The notes beneath the pieces were generated by a model, which saw only the letters and a list, made by a program, of their open reading frames with translations, searched no databases and was not told the origin of the DNA. The position numbers and the translations under genes were made by a program. 64,000 bases of DNA from Pseudomonas viridiflava (GTDB lineage: Bacteria > Pseudomonadota > Gammaproteobacteria > Pseudomonadales > Pseudomonadaceae): contig NZ_UPSE01000601.1 of NCBI RefSeq assembly GCF_900573885.1, positions 124,001 through 188,000 on the forward strand. The letters run 5' to 3'. Of this stretch, positions 33,538 to 41,713 are shown piece by piece (the first letter of the stretch is position 1; each line of letters opens with the position of its first letter).

Positions 33538-34158
33538 GTGTCTGTCGTCTTCGTCGCCGCCTCCCAACTGCCCACCCCGTTTGCCGTCTTCACCATGCAT
33601 GGCTTTCTTGAAGAAGGCACCGGCCGTGAACACGTCGCGCTGACCCTTGGCGATGTCGCCGACGGCGAGCCAGTGCTGGGCCGTTTGCACTCCGAATGCC
33701 TCACCGGTGATGCCCTGTTCAGCTTGCGCTGCGACTGCGGTTTTCAGCTGGAAGCGGCGTTGGCCGCCATCGCCAAAGAAGGCCGCGGCGTGCTGCTGTA
33801 CCTGCGCCAGGAAGGCCGTGGCATTGGCCTGATGAACAAGATTCGCGCCTACGAACTGCAAGACGGCGGCGCCGATACCGTGGAAGCCAACGAGCGTCTG
33901 GGTTTTGGCGCTGACCAGCGCGACTACTCGATCTGCCTGCCGATGCTCAATCATCTGGGCATCACCTCGCTGAAGCTGATGACCAACAACCCGCGCAAAC
34001 TCAAAGCGCTGGCCGATATGGGCATTCCAGTGGCCGAGCGCAAGCCGCTGCAAATCGAACACAACCCGCACAACAAGTACTACCTGGCGACCAAGGCCGG
34101 CAAACTCGGCCACCTGTTGGGCAACCAGCACCAGGGCGAGGCCGAGGAAAGCCTGTGA
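33538..34158 (+). CDS. ribA: GTP cyclohydrolase II
   Basis: A 206-residue first enzyme of riboflavin synthesis. Zinc ligands are intact (LHSECLTGDALFSLRCDCGF), followed by YLRQEGRGIGLMNKIRAYELQ and TNNPRKLKALADMGI. It starts with GTG at 33538 behind TTAGGAG. It is the catalytic complement to the degenerate domain of RibBA. It lies outside the riboswitch-controlled cluster. Confidence 0.96.
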   Translation: MSVVFVAASQLPTPFAVFTMHGFLEEGTGREHVALTLGDVADGEPVLGRLHSECLTGDALFSLRCDCGFQLEAALAAIAKEGRGVLLYLRQEGRGIGLMNKIRAYELQDGGADTVEANERLGFGADQRDYSICLPMLNHLGITSLKLMTNNPRKLKALADMGIPVAERKPLQIEHNPHNKYYLATKAGKLGHLLGNQHQGEAEESL

Positions 34159-34571
34159 CCCGCAACGAGGTGCGCAGACGGCTCGACCTGCTGTGGTGGC
34201 GGCAACTGGCGTTCACCTTGGCGCCGGTGTTTATCGTCAACGTGCTGTTCGGCGCCGGCAAGACCGTGTCGGTGCTCGCCATGCCGCTGTTTATTGGCGG
34301 CCTGGCCTCCCTGTTCATCAGCCTGCCGTTGTTCAGCGCCTACAAACGCGGCCTGATCGCCACCGAGCAAGCCCTCGACACCCCGGAAGAACCCGCCGCC
34401 TGGCTGGACCTTGCTGCCCGCCGCAGGCAGGCGTTTCTCGGCGCCGGCCTGCCCGCGTGGATTGCCGCCATCGCTGTGTTTACCGGGCTTGAAGCGATTC
34501 CGCTCATTCTTCTTGCGCTGGCCAGCGTCGTGCTGCTGTCGCTCTACCGTATCCCTCGCCAACTCAGCTGA
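34155..34571 (+). CDS. Small conserved membrane protein
   Basis: 138 residues with four hydrophobic helices in two hairpins (about 20-40, 43-62, 98-114 and 117-132), separated by a soluble segment (ALDTPEEPAAWLDLAARRRQ). No family recognised. GTG start overlapping the ribA stop (GTGA), and its own stop overlaps btuF (TGATG), so it is co-translated with both. Confidence 0.75.
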   Translation: MTRNEVRRRLDLLWWRQLAFTLAPVFIVNVLFGAGKTVSVLAMPLFIGGLASLFISLPLFSAYKRGLIATEQALDTPEEPAAWLDLAARRRQAFLGAGLPAWIAAIAVFTGLEAIPLILLALASVVLLSLYRIPRQLS

Positions 34572-35368
34572 TGCGCCTGCTCCTTGCCTGCCTGCTGTGC
34601 GCCATGACCTGGCCTGCGGTGGCGCAATTGCGGGTGGTGAGTCTGGCGCCATCGCTTAGCGAAATCATGCTCGAACTGGATGCCGCCGACTTGCTGGTCG
34701 GCGTGCTCGACGGCGGCGAGCGCCCGGCCGCCCTGGCCGCAGTGCCCTCGGTGGGGCGCTACGGGCAACTGGAAATGGAAGGGCTGCTGGCGCTGAAGCC
34801 CGACCTGATCTTGCTCTGGCCCGAGAGCATCAGCGCGGCGCAACGTCAGCAACTAATCGGCTTTGGCCTCCCGCTTTTCGAGGCACAGCCTCGCACCTTG
34901 CTGCAGTTGGCCGAGCAGTTCGCGGCAATTGGCGAGCGGGTAGGGCGGGCGGAAAACGGCCGCCAGCGCGCCGATGAATTCCGTCAGCGACTGGCTCGGA
35001 TGAAACAGCGCTACCGGCGCGATAAGCCGTTGCCGGTGTTCTATCAGGTATGGAATTCGCCGCTGTACACCATTGGTGGGGCGCAGATCATCAGTGATGC
35101 GGTGGGCGTATGCGGGGCGAACAATGTGTTCGCCGACGTAACGCTGCCGTCGCCGCAGGTAAGCGTGGAGGCCGTGATGCAGCGCGACCCCCATGTGATT
35201 GTGGGCGGCGATCAGGCGCAACTGGACAGCTGGGCGCGCTGGCCGCAGCTCAAGGCTGTGCAGCGTGGGCAACTGCTGGTGCTGCCGGATAAAGGGCTTG
35301 AACGGCCGAGCTTGCAGATGCTTGAGGCGACTGAGCGGCTTTGTGAGGCGTTGGACGGGATGCGCTAA
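34571..35368 (+). CDS. btuF: Cobalamin ABC transporter substrate-binding protein (BtuF-like)
   Basis: A 265-residue periplasmic binding protein of the BtuF/FhuD class III fold. Signal peptide (LLLACLLCAMTWPAVA), then RVVSLAPSLSEIMLELDAADLLVGV, GRYGQLEMEGLLALKPDLILLW, SPLYTIGGAQIISDAVGVCGANN and SVEAVMQRDPHVIVGG. Converges on btuB, whose riboswitch and function support a cobalamin role. The cognate BtuCD genes are not in the window. Confidence 0.85.
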   Translation: MRLLLACLLCAMTWPAVAQLRVVSLAPSLSEIMLELDAADLLVGVLDGGERPAALAAVPSVGRYGQLEMEGLLALKPDLILLWPESISAAQRQQLIGFGLPLFEAQPRTLLQLAEQFAAIGERVGRAENGRQRADEFRQRLARMKQRYRRDKPLPVFYQVWNSPLYTIGGAQIISDAVGVCGANNVFADVTLPSPQVSVEAVMQRDPHVIVGGDQAQLDSWARWPQLKAVQRGQLLVLPDKGLERPSLQMLEATERLCEALDGMR

Positions 35369-35382
35369 ATGAGATAAACCTC

Positions 35383-35487
35383 CGTCATTCCCGCGCAGGC
35401 GGGAATCCAGAGTTTCGAGCCGGGCGCGCTACCCGAACAGACTGGCTCTCTATATTTTTCAAAAAGCATCGCGGCTTCAGCCGCGAT
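35383..35487. repeat. Two palindromic repeats between btuF and btuB
   Basis: The first (35387-35406) is ATTCCCGC/GCGGGAAT with a GCAG loop, the common CGTCATTCCCGCGCAGG element. The second (35468-35487) is ATCGCGGCT/AGCCGCGAT, a REP half. They lie between convergent genes and may end transcription. A relative of the first is at 43779. Confidence 0.7.
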
Positions 35488-35500
35488 TTCCTGCAACCCC

Positions 35501-37402
35501 CTAAATCGCAGGCGTCCACACAAACCCGAGCGTCGCTGTACGCCCATCCTCCCGATACCCGTGGTACTCGCCATCATGGTTGTACAACGCCCGGCTGTAG
35601 TCTTTGTCCAGCACGTTATCGACGCTGAAATTCAGCACCAGCTCCCCCGACGCCTGCCAGCTGCTGCGCAACCCCAACAGTCCATAGCCCGGCAATTCCC
35701 GCGTATTGCCCACATCGTCATAGCTGCCGCTCACGGCTTGCCAGTTCGCGCCAACGCTGAGCGCGCCGAAGCGGCGGTCGAGGTCCAGGTTCAAGGTGCG
35801 CTTGGCCCGGCGCGGCAGGGCGTGGCCGGTTTCGCGGTCGCGGGCGTCGAGCCAGGTGGCGTTGGCGGAGGCCTGCCAGCCCAATACGTCTCGCTCCAGC
35901 GTCAACTCCACGCCTTGTAAGCGCGCGGTGTTGAGGTTCACCGCGCAATACAAAAACGTGGCCGGGTCGCAGAGCTCGGTGCTGATCAGGTCGCGCACGT
36001 CGTTGCGATAAGCCGCCACGCTCCAGCGCGTGGCCAGGTGCTCGCCGCGCAGTTGCAGTTCGTAGGTTTTCGAGTGCTCGGGTGACAGGCCCGGATTACC
36101 GACATAGCCGTTACCGTCGTCCGGCCAGTACAGCTCGTTGTAGGTGGGCGCGCGGAAGCCTTCGCTGTAGGAGGCAATAACCGACGTGCTGTCGCCCACC
36201 GGCACGGTGAGCGCGCCGTTCCAGGTGTTCTCGCTGCCGAACTGTTCGTTCTTGTCGTGGCGCAATCCCAGCTCGGTGGCGAACCACTCGCCCTGGAAAC
36301 GATGCTGTGCAAAGGCGGCCTGGTTCCAGCGGGTTTGCTGGTTGTATTGGGTGCTGCTGTGCAATTGGTCTCTGTAGAAATCGACCCCGGCGAGCACGGT
36401 GTGCTGCTCGCCCAGTTGCAGGGTGTTCAGCCACGACACGGAGTCGCGGTAGGTGTTGAACACGCTCACTTCGTCGCTGAGTTTGTCCTGGCTTTTCTGC
36501 CGGCTTTCGCTGTGCCCGACTTCCCAGCGGCTGCTCCAGATGTCATTGAACTGCGCATCGATAAAACCGCTGGCGCTGCTCAGGGTGAAGTCGGTGTACG
36601 GCTGCTGCGGATAGCTCACAAAAGTGGCCATGTCGAAGCGGCCGAACGGGTTGTCGTATTCGTTGCGCCCGCGTTGGTCGAGCAGGCTGATGCCGCCTTC
36701 CAGGCGCTCGCTAAATTGGTGGTTGAGGGTGAAGCTCAGGGCTTTGTTGCGGTACGCGTCGTGGTCGCCGTCCGAGTCGTAGGAGGGCCCGGTGCGGTTG
36801 CTGCCGGCGGTTTCGTCGAGGCTGCCGTTGAAGCTGAAGCGCGTCTGTTCATCGCCGCCACTTAAGCCCAGGCTGCGCTGCCAGCTTTGATGACTGCCGG
36901 CGCTGACGGCCAGGCGCGGTTGCAGGCCGCTGTCGCCACGGCGGGTGAAAATCTGCACCACGCCGCCAATCGCATCGCTGCCATACAAGGCCGAGCGCGA
37001 GCCGCGTACCACCTCGATGCGTTCGATCTGTTCAAGGCTTAGAAATTGCAGGCTGGCGCCGCCATCGGAGGCCGAGCCAACGCGTTGACCGTCCACCAGA
37101 ATCAGGCTCTGGGTGTTGCTGCTACCGCGAATAAACAGCGAGGTGTTGCTGCCGCGCCCGCCGTTTTGCACCAGTTGCACGCCGGGCACGCGGGTGAGCA
37201 GGTCGGTGATGGAGCGGGGTTGCAAGCGGTCAATGTCGGCACGGGTGAACACCGTGGCGGCAGCGGTAGCCTGAGCTAAGGGTTCGGCGCTGCGGCCGGA
37301 GGTGATGACCATTTCCTGCAGCTTCAGCGCCTGGTCGTTGCCTTGCGCCTGCACCATAACGGGCAGCAGCAACGCGGGCAGGGCGAGATGTACGTACTTC
37401 AT
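35501..37402 (-). CDS. btuB: TonB-dependent vitamin B12 receptor BtuB
   Basis: A 633-residue outer membrane receptor. Signal peptide ending VQA, TonB box region LQEMVITSGR, plug domain (ITDLLTRVPGVQLVQNGGRGSNTSLFIRG; RIEVVRGSRSALYGSDAIGGVVQIFTRR) and a beta-barrel with the BtuB-like NVLDKDYSRALYNHDGEYHGYREDGRT near the C-terminus. The start at 37402 has AGGA upstream. A cobalamin riboswitch precedes it. Confidence 0.93.
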   Translation of the reverse strand: MKYVHLALPALLLPVMVQAQGNDQALKLQEMVITSGRSAEPLAQATAAATVFTRADIDRLQPRSITDLLTRVPGVQLVQNGGRGSNTSLFIRGSSNTQSLILVDGQRVGSASDGGASLQFLSLEQIERIEVVRGSRSALYGSDAIGGVVQIFTRRGDSGLQPRLAVSAGSHQSWQRSLGLSGGDEQTRFSFNGSLDETAGSNRTGPSYDSDGDHDAYRNKALSFTLNHQFSERLEGGISLLDQRGRNEYDNPFGRFDMATFVSYPQQPYTDFTLSSASGFIDAQFNDIWSSRWEVGHSESRQKSQDKLSDEVSVFNTYRDSVSWLNTLQLGEQHTVLAGVDFYRDQLHSSTQYNQQTRWNQAAFAQHRFQGEWFATELGLRHDKNEQFGSENTWNGALTVPVGDSTSVIASYSEGFRAPTYNELYWPDDGNGYVGNPGLSPEHSKTYELQLRGEHLATRWSVAAYRNDVRDLISTELCDPATFLYCAVNLNTARLQGVELTLERDVLGWQASANATWLDARDRETGHALPRRAKRTLNLDLDRRFGALSVGANWQAVSGSYDDVGNTRELPGYGLLGLRSSWQASGELVLNFSVDNVLDKDYSRALYNHDGEYHGYREDGRTATLGFVWTPAI

Positions 37403-37504
37403 GGAGTATTCCTCAAAAGATTTTTGAGGAGGGCATGGGCAAACGCGGCGCGTGAAAGCGCCAGCGCTTGATGGTGCTGCCCTCCGCAACACCAGTCGAT
37501 TCCA

Positions 37505-37700
37505 TGCAGGCCGGTCTCCGGGCTCTCGACTGAAAGGGCATCCTTTCCTGCCGCGATCACCTTCCCAGGTACAAACCCAGTGGTGTGTCGATCGGGCATG
37601 CAGCGTGGCTGCGGTCGATTACCGTTGCGGGGGCAGCGCCGGGATGGCTCCTATGGAGCGCACCGGCTTCCCGTTTAACGCCGGGCTCGTGTGAGCCGGA
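37505..37700 (-). ncRNA. Cobalamin riboswitch
   Basis: Read on the minus strand the conserved blocks occur in order: GTGCGTCCGGCT, AACGGGAAGCCGGTGCG, CCGGCGCTGCCCCCGCAACGG, CACCACTGGG, CTGGGAAGG, then AGCCCGGAGACCGGCCTGC. It ends about 100 bp before btuB. It should repress btuB when adenosylcobalamin is plentiful. Confidence 0.93.
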
Positions 37701-37783
37701 CGCACCTGCGTGGATAAACGCCGCGCACCGTAGCGGTGGCGGCGGGGTGGGTCAAGAGGGTGGCGCGTTGCAGCAAACGCGGC

Positions 37784-39961
37784 TTACGCGCTTGGCTCTG
37801 CCTGCCCAAGCCGGCTGGCGGCTTTGTGCAGGTCGAGCACCAAGCGCTCCAGGGCGCGGGCGGCGAGCTGGGTCTGGTTGGCCGCTTCGGCGCTTTGGCC
37901 GGCGCCCGAGCTGATGGTTTGCGCTTGCAGATTGGCGGCTTGCGCCTGGTCGCGCTGCGATTGCATGGCGCGGCTGATTTCGCCGATCTGGGTTTGCATG
38001 CCGGCCACTTCCTGATGAATGCGCTGCAGCGCCTGATTCGCCTGGGTGGCCTGCTCGACGCTGGTGCCGACGCTGGTTTGGCATTGCTGCATTGAGCCGA
38101 CAGCCTGCACGGCTTGCTGGCGCATGCTGTCCAGACTTTGCGCGATGGCCTGCGTGGCCTCGGCGGTGCGCTGCGCCAGGTTGCGCACTTCCTCGGCCAC
38201 CACAGCGAAACCCCGTCCCGATTCGCCGGCCCGCGCCGCTTCAATGGCGGCGTTAAGCGCCAGCAGGTTGGTCTGTTCGGCAATGCCGCGAATGGTTTCG
38301 CTGATGCTTTGCACCGCCACCGTATGCTCGCTCAGGCCTTCGATGGTGCGGGTGGCATCGGTTACCAGATTGGCGAGGCGGCTGATTTGCGCGGTGGTCT
38401 GCTGCACCACGCTGGCGCCTTCTTCCGCCAGTTGCAGGGCCTGGCGCGAGGCGTGCTCGCTGCCCAGAATGTGCTCGGTCATGGCGCCGATGCTGTGGCT
38501 CACACCCTGCGTGGCCTGGGCGGTCGCTTGCGCCGCACTGTTCTGCTGGTTGGCGCAGAGACTGACGGTGCTGGAGGTCTGGTTCAGCGCGGCGCTGGTG
38601 TGGTGCAGCGCGCTGCCGGCAGAGACGATGCTCTGCATGGTGTCGTCCATCTTGTCGACGAAGCTGTTGACCCAGCCGGCCAGCGAGCCGGTTTCGTCGG
38701 CTTGCAAGTGGTTGGCGCTGAAGCGGTTGCTCAGCGGCGCACCGCACTCGGCGGTGTCCAGGAAGAAGTCGCACAGCGCCTGCAATTTCTGGCTGCGCGG
38801 CCGCAGGCTGAAATACCAGAAGTTGAACAACACCAGCGCGCTCACGCCGCCCAGCGCCCAGGGCAAGTGTTCACCTTGCCAGCCCAGGCCGGCATGGGCG
38901 CCATACAGTAACGCGGCGGCGCCGCCGATATTCAGCAGCAGCGCTTTGAGCAGGGTGTAACTGAGGCTGCGCGGGCGATACACCTCTTCCAGATCGCCCT
39001 CGCACATCATTCCCCACGTATCGGGCGAGCCCGGCAGGTTGAGCGTCAGGCCGGCGCCCACTACCGGCACCCGGCGGTAATCCGGATAGCCAGGATAGAG
39101 CACAAACAGGTTGCTGCCGCAGCGCATGGTTTCGCGCACGCCGGGGTGCAGCTCCTGGGTGGCAGGGTCGGTAAAGCGCAGTTCGAATTCGGTGTGCCGG
39201 GTGACACGCACCGTGCCGAATGGGGTGTGCACGCCATCCTTGAGGTTTTCGCCGGCACTGAAGGTGCTGTCTTCAAAACGTGAGCGCGACAGCGCCGTGC
39301 CGGGGGCGATGGCCGGGTCGTAGACCGACTTGATCATGAATAAATAGTTGTCGCCCGAGTCGCGGTACACGTGCCCGGCTTCGCGCTGGATCAGGTCGCT
39401 CATCACATCGTTGGGAATGCGCGCGCACAGACAGGCAACGGTTTTGCCGGCGACGATTAATGGCTGGTGAAACATCAGCGTCACGGCGTCATGGAAGCGC
39501 GACGTGGTGGCCCCGAGCGTGGCGGTGAGGTCGTCTTTATAAGGCCCAAGCAGAAACGGCGAGCGCAGCCCGGCGGCCAGCGCCTTGGCGTCGTGGCGCT
39601 GCCCTACGCGCGGTGCGTACGTGGAAGCGAGCACCGTGCCGTCAGCACCGACCACAAATAACTCCGACACCTCGCGCATGGGCTCGGCAATGCTCTGAAG
39701 TTGAGCAGCATCCAGCCGAGGCCATTGCTCGCCCAGGGTGGTCGCCACTTGCTGGAGCTGCTGCCAATGCTGCTGGGTCCAGCCGAGCAGTAGCTGTGCG
39801 CGGGTATTGGCCATGCCACTAAAGGTTTTCTCCAGTCGCGCGGCCTGATTACGGTTGATCAGGCTGGCCCAGCGCAAGGCCCATTTGCTGTGCGTGCCCA
39901 ACCAGGGCAGCCAGCGTTTTTCCCGGCCGCTTAAGGCCATCTGATGACTTTTGAGGTGCAT
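37784..39961 (-). CDS. Methyl-accepting chemotaxis protein with N-terminal soluble sensor
   Basis: About 725 residues. The C-terminal signalling domain has the universal hairpin tip EQTNLLALNAAIEAARAGES and flanking coiled coils. Two adjacent hydrophobic helices lie at about 340-390 (LLKALLLNIGGAAALLYG; WALGGVSALVLFNFWYFSL). The roughly 330-residue sensor is N-terminal, and no membrane helix is visible before it, which is unlike typical receptors. No HAMP motif was recognised. Starts at 39982 and 39940 are possible. Ligand unknown. Confidence 0.88.
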   Translation of the reverse strand: MHLKSHQMALSGREKRWLPWLGTHSKWALRWASLINRNQAARLEKTFSGMANTRAQLLLGWTQQHWQQLQQVATTLGEQWPRLDAAQLQSIAEPMREVSELFVVGADGTVLASTYAPRVGQRHDAKALAAGLRSPFLLGPYKDDLTATLGATTSRFHDAVTLMFHQPLIVAGKTVACLCARIPNDVMSDLIQREAGHVYRDSGDNYLFMIKSVYDPAIAPGTALSRSRFEDSTFSAGENLKDGVHTPFGTVRVTRHTEFELRFTDPATQELHPGVRETMRCGSNLFVLYPGYPDYRRVPVVGAGLTLNLPGSPDTWGMMCEGDLEEVYRPRSLSYTLLKALLLNIGGAAALLYGAHAGLGWQGEHLPWALGGVSALVLFNFWYFSLRPRSQKLQALCDFFLDTAECGAPLSNRFSANHLQADETGSLAGWVNSFVDKMDDTMQSIVSAGSALHHTSAALNQTSSTVSLCANQQNSAAQATAQATQGVSHSIGAMTEHILGSEHASRQALQLAEEGASVVQQTTAQISRLANLVTDATRTIEGLSEHTVAVQSISETIRGIAEQTNLLALNAAIEAARAGESGRGFAVVAEEVRNLAQRTAEATQAIAQSLDSMRQQAVQAVGSMQQCQTSVGTSVEQATQANQALQRIHQEVAGMQTQIGEISRAMQSQRDQAQAANLQAQTISSGAGQSAEAANQTQLAARALERLVLDLHKAASRLGQAEPSA

Positions 39962-40285
39962 GTTGGTGCTCGCAAATGACAAAGGGCAGTGCTTTGTCTA
40001 GCGAGCGCACATTGCAATAACAGGACCGAAAGCTGCAGCTGGTGGCGGTTTGATGGCGCGATGACGCATTTCGCGAGATGAATGTCGCTTTTCCACTTGG
40101 GACGTACGTACATTCCTATAACGGAGGTGCGTTCTGTAAGCGGCCCAAGCAGCGGGCGCCCGGTATTGGTGCGTTAAGGCCCTTATCCGGCGTGTAGGGA
40201 TTTTCCGCAAGATTGCGTCAAGTCAAGATCCGCCATGTCGCCACTCCCTAGACTGGCCGCCCACGCCACTGTCCGGACCGCCGCC
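39962..40285. other. Divergent region between the chemoreceptor and hemN
   Basis: A 324-bp region with no supported gene. It should hold both promoters. The only recognisable element is the candidate Anr site at 40213. Confidence 0.5.
40213..40226 (+). promoter_or_regulatory. Candidate Anr/Fnr box upstream of hemN
   Basis: Reads TTGCGTCAAGTCAA, 7 of 10 defined positions of TTGAT-N4-ATCAA, 60 bp before the hemN start. hemN is under Anr control in P. aeruginosa, which makes this plausible though the match is weak. Confidence 0.35.
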
Positions 40286-41668
40286 ATGCTCGACGCCATT
40301 TATTGGGATGCTGACCTGATTCGCCGCCACGACCGCCCCGGTCCACGCTACACCTCGTATCCAACCGCGCTGCAGTTCAACGAAAACGTCGCCGGCAACG
40401 AACTGGTGCAAGCCTTGAGCGAAAGCCGCGCGACATTGCGGCCGCTCTCGGTGTATGTGCACGTGCCGTTCTGCGCCAATATTTGCTACTACTGCGGCTG
40501 CAACAAAGTGATCACCAAAGACCGTAGCCGCGCGGTGCCGTATCTGCAGCGCCTGCATGAAGAGATCAGCCGCGTCGCCAGCCAGCTCGACCGCCGCCAG
40601 GTAGTCGAGCAACTGCATTTCGGCGGCGGCACGCCGACCTTTCTCAGCCACACCGAACTGCGCGAACTGATGCAGCACCTGCGCGAACACTTCACCTTGC
40701 TTGAAGGCGACAGCGGCGACTACGGCATCGAAATCGACCCACGCGAAGCAGACTGGTCGACCATGGGCCTGCTGCGCGAACTCGGTTTCAATCGCGTAAG
40801 CCTCGGTGTGCAGGACCTCGACCCGCAGGTGCAGCAAGCCGTGAATCGCCTGCAAAGCTTCGAGCAGACGCGCGCCATTGTCGAAGCGGCGTGGACCCTG
40901 CAGTTTCGCTCGGTAAACATCGACCTCATCTACGGCCTGCCGAAACAGACGCCCGACCGCTTCGCCCAGACGGTGGATAAAGTGATCGAGCTGCAACCCG
41001 ATCGCCTGTCGCTGTTCAACTACGCCCACTTGCCGGAACGCTTTATGCCGCAACGGCGCATCAATGCCGACGACTTGCCAAGCCCGGCGGCCAAGCTGGA
41101 AATGCTCCAGCGCAGCATCGAGCAACTGACGGCGGCGGGTTACGTGTACATCGGCATGGACCATTTCGCCCTGCCCGATGACGAGCTGGCGGTGGCGCAG
41201 GAAGACGGCATGTTGCGGCGCAACTTCCAGGGCTACACCACCCACGGGCATTGCGACCTGGTGGGCCTGGGCGTGTCGGCCATCAGCCAGCTGGGCGATT
41301 TGTACTGCCAGAACAGCAGCGATTTACCGCGTTACATGGCGGCCATCGATGACGGGCATTCGGCCGTGGTGCGCGGGTTGTTGTGCAACGACGACGACCG
41401 CATTCGCCGCGCTGTTATTCAGCAACTGATCTGCGCGTTCAAGCTTGATTTCAGCCTGATCGAAAGCGCATTCAACATCGAATTTCGCGGCTACTTCAGC
41501 GAGGTGTGGCCGCAGCTGCAACAGCTCGCGCGGGACGGGCTGATCGCCTTGAGCGATACCGGCATTCAGGTATTGCCCGCCGGCCGCTTGCTGGTGCGCT
41601 CGGTGTGCATGTTGTTTGATCACTATTTGAGCGAACAGAACAGCCAGCGATTCTCGCGGGTGATCTAA
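40286..41668 (+). CDS. hemN: Oxygen-independent coproporphyrinogen III dehydrogenase
   Basis: A 460-residue radical-SAM enzyme that decarboxylates coproporphyrinogen III anaerobically. The cluster motif is VPFCANICYYCGCNK (CxxxCxxC plus the extra Cys), preceded by GPRYTSYPTALQF. GGGTPTFLS and the C-terminal HemN domain follow. The start at 40286 (MLDAIYWDADLIRRHDRPGP) matches the family; an in-frame ATG at 40235 is rejected. A strong terminator follows. Confidence 0.95.
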   Translation: MLDAIYWDADLIRRHDRPGPRYTSYPTALQFNENVAGNELVQALSESRATLRPLSVYVHVPFCANICYYCGCNKVITKDRSRAVPYLQRLHEEISRVASQLDRRQVVEQLHFGGGTPTFLSHTELRELMQHLREHFTLLEGDSGDYGIEIDPREADWSTMGLLRELGFNRVSLGVQDLDPQVQQAVNRLQSFEQTRAIVEAAWTLQFRSVNIDLIYGLPKQTPDRFAQTVDKVIELQPDRLSLFNYAHLPERFMPQRRINADDLPSPAAKLEMLQRSIEQLTAAGYVYIGMDHFALPDDELAVAQEDGMLRRNFQGYTTHGHCDLVGLGVSAISQLGDLYCQNSSDLPRYMAAIDDGHSAVVRGLLCNDDDRIRRAVIQQLICAFKLDFSLIESAFNIEFRGYFSEVWPQLQQLARDGLIALSDTGIQVLPAGRLLVRSVCMLFDHYLSEQNSQRFSRVI

Positions 41669-41671
41669 ACG

Positions 41672-41699
41672 AAAAGGCCGGTCAATTGACCGGCCTTTT
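41672..41699. terminator. Bidirectional terminator between hemN and dxs
   Basis: A near-perfect stem AAAAGGCCGGTCAA / TTGACCGGCCTTTT with terminal A and T runs. It serves both convergent genes. Confidence 0.92.
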
Positions 41700-41713
41700 C
41701 AATGGCGACGCGC

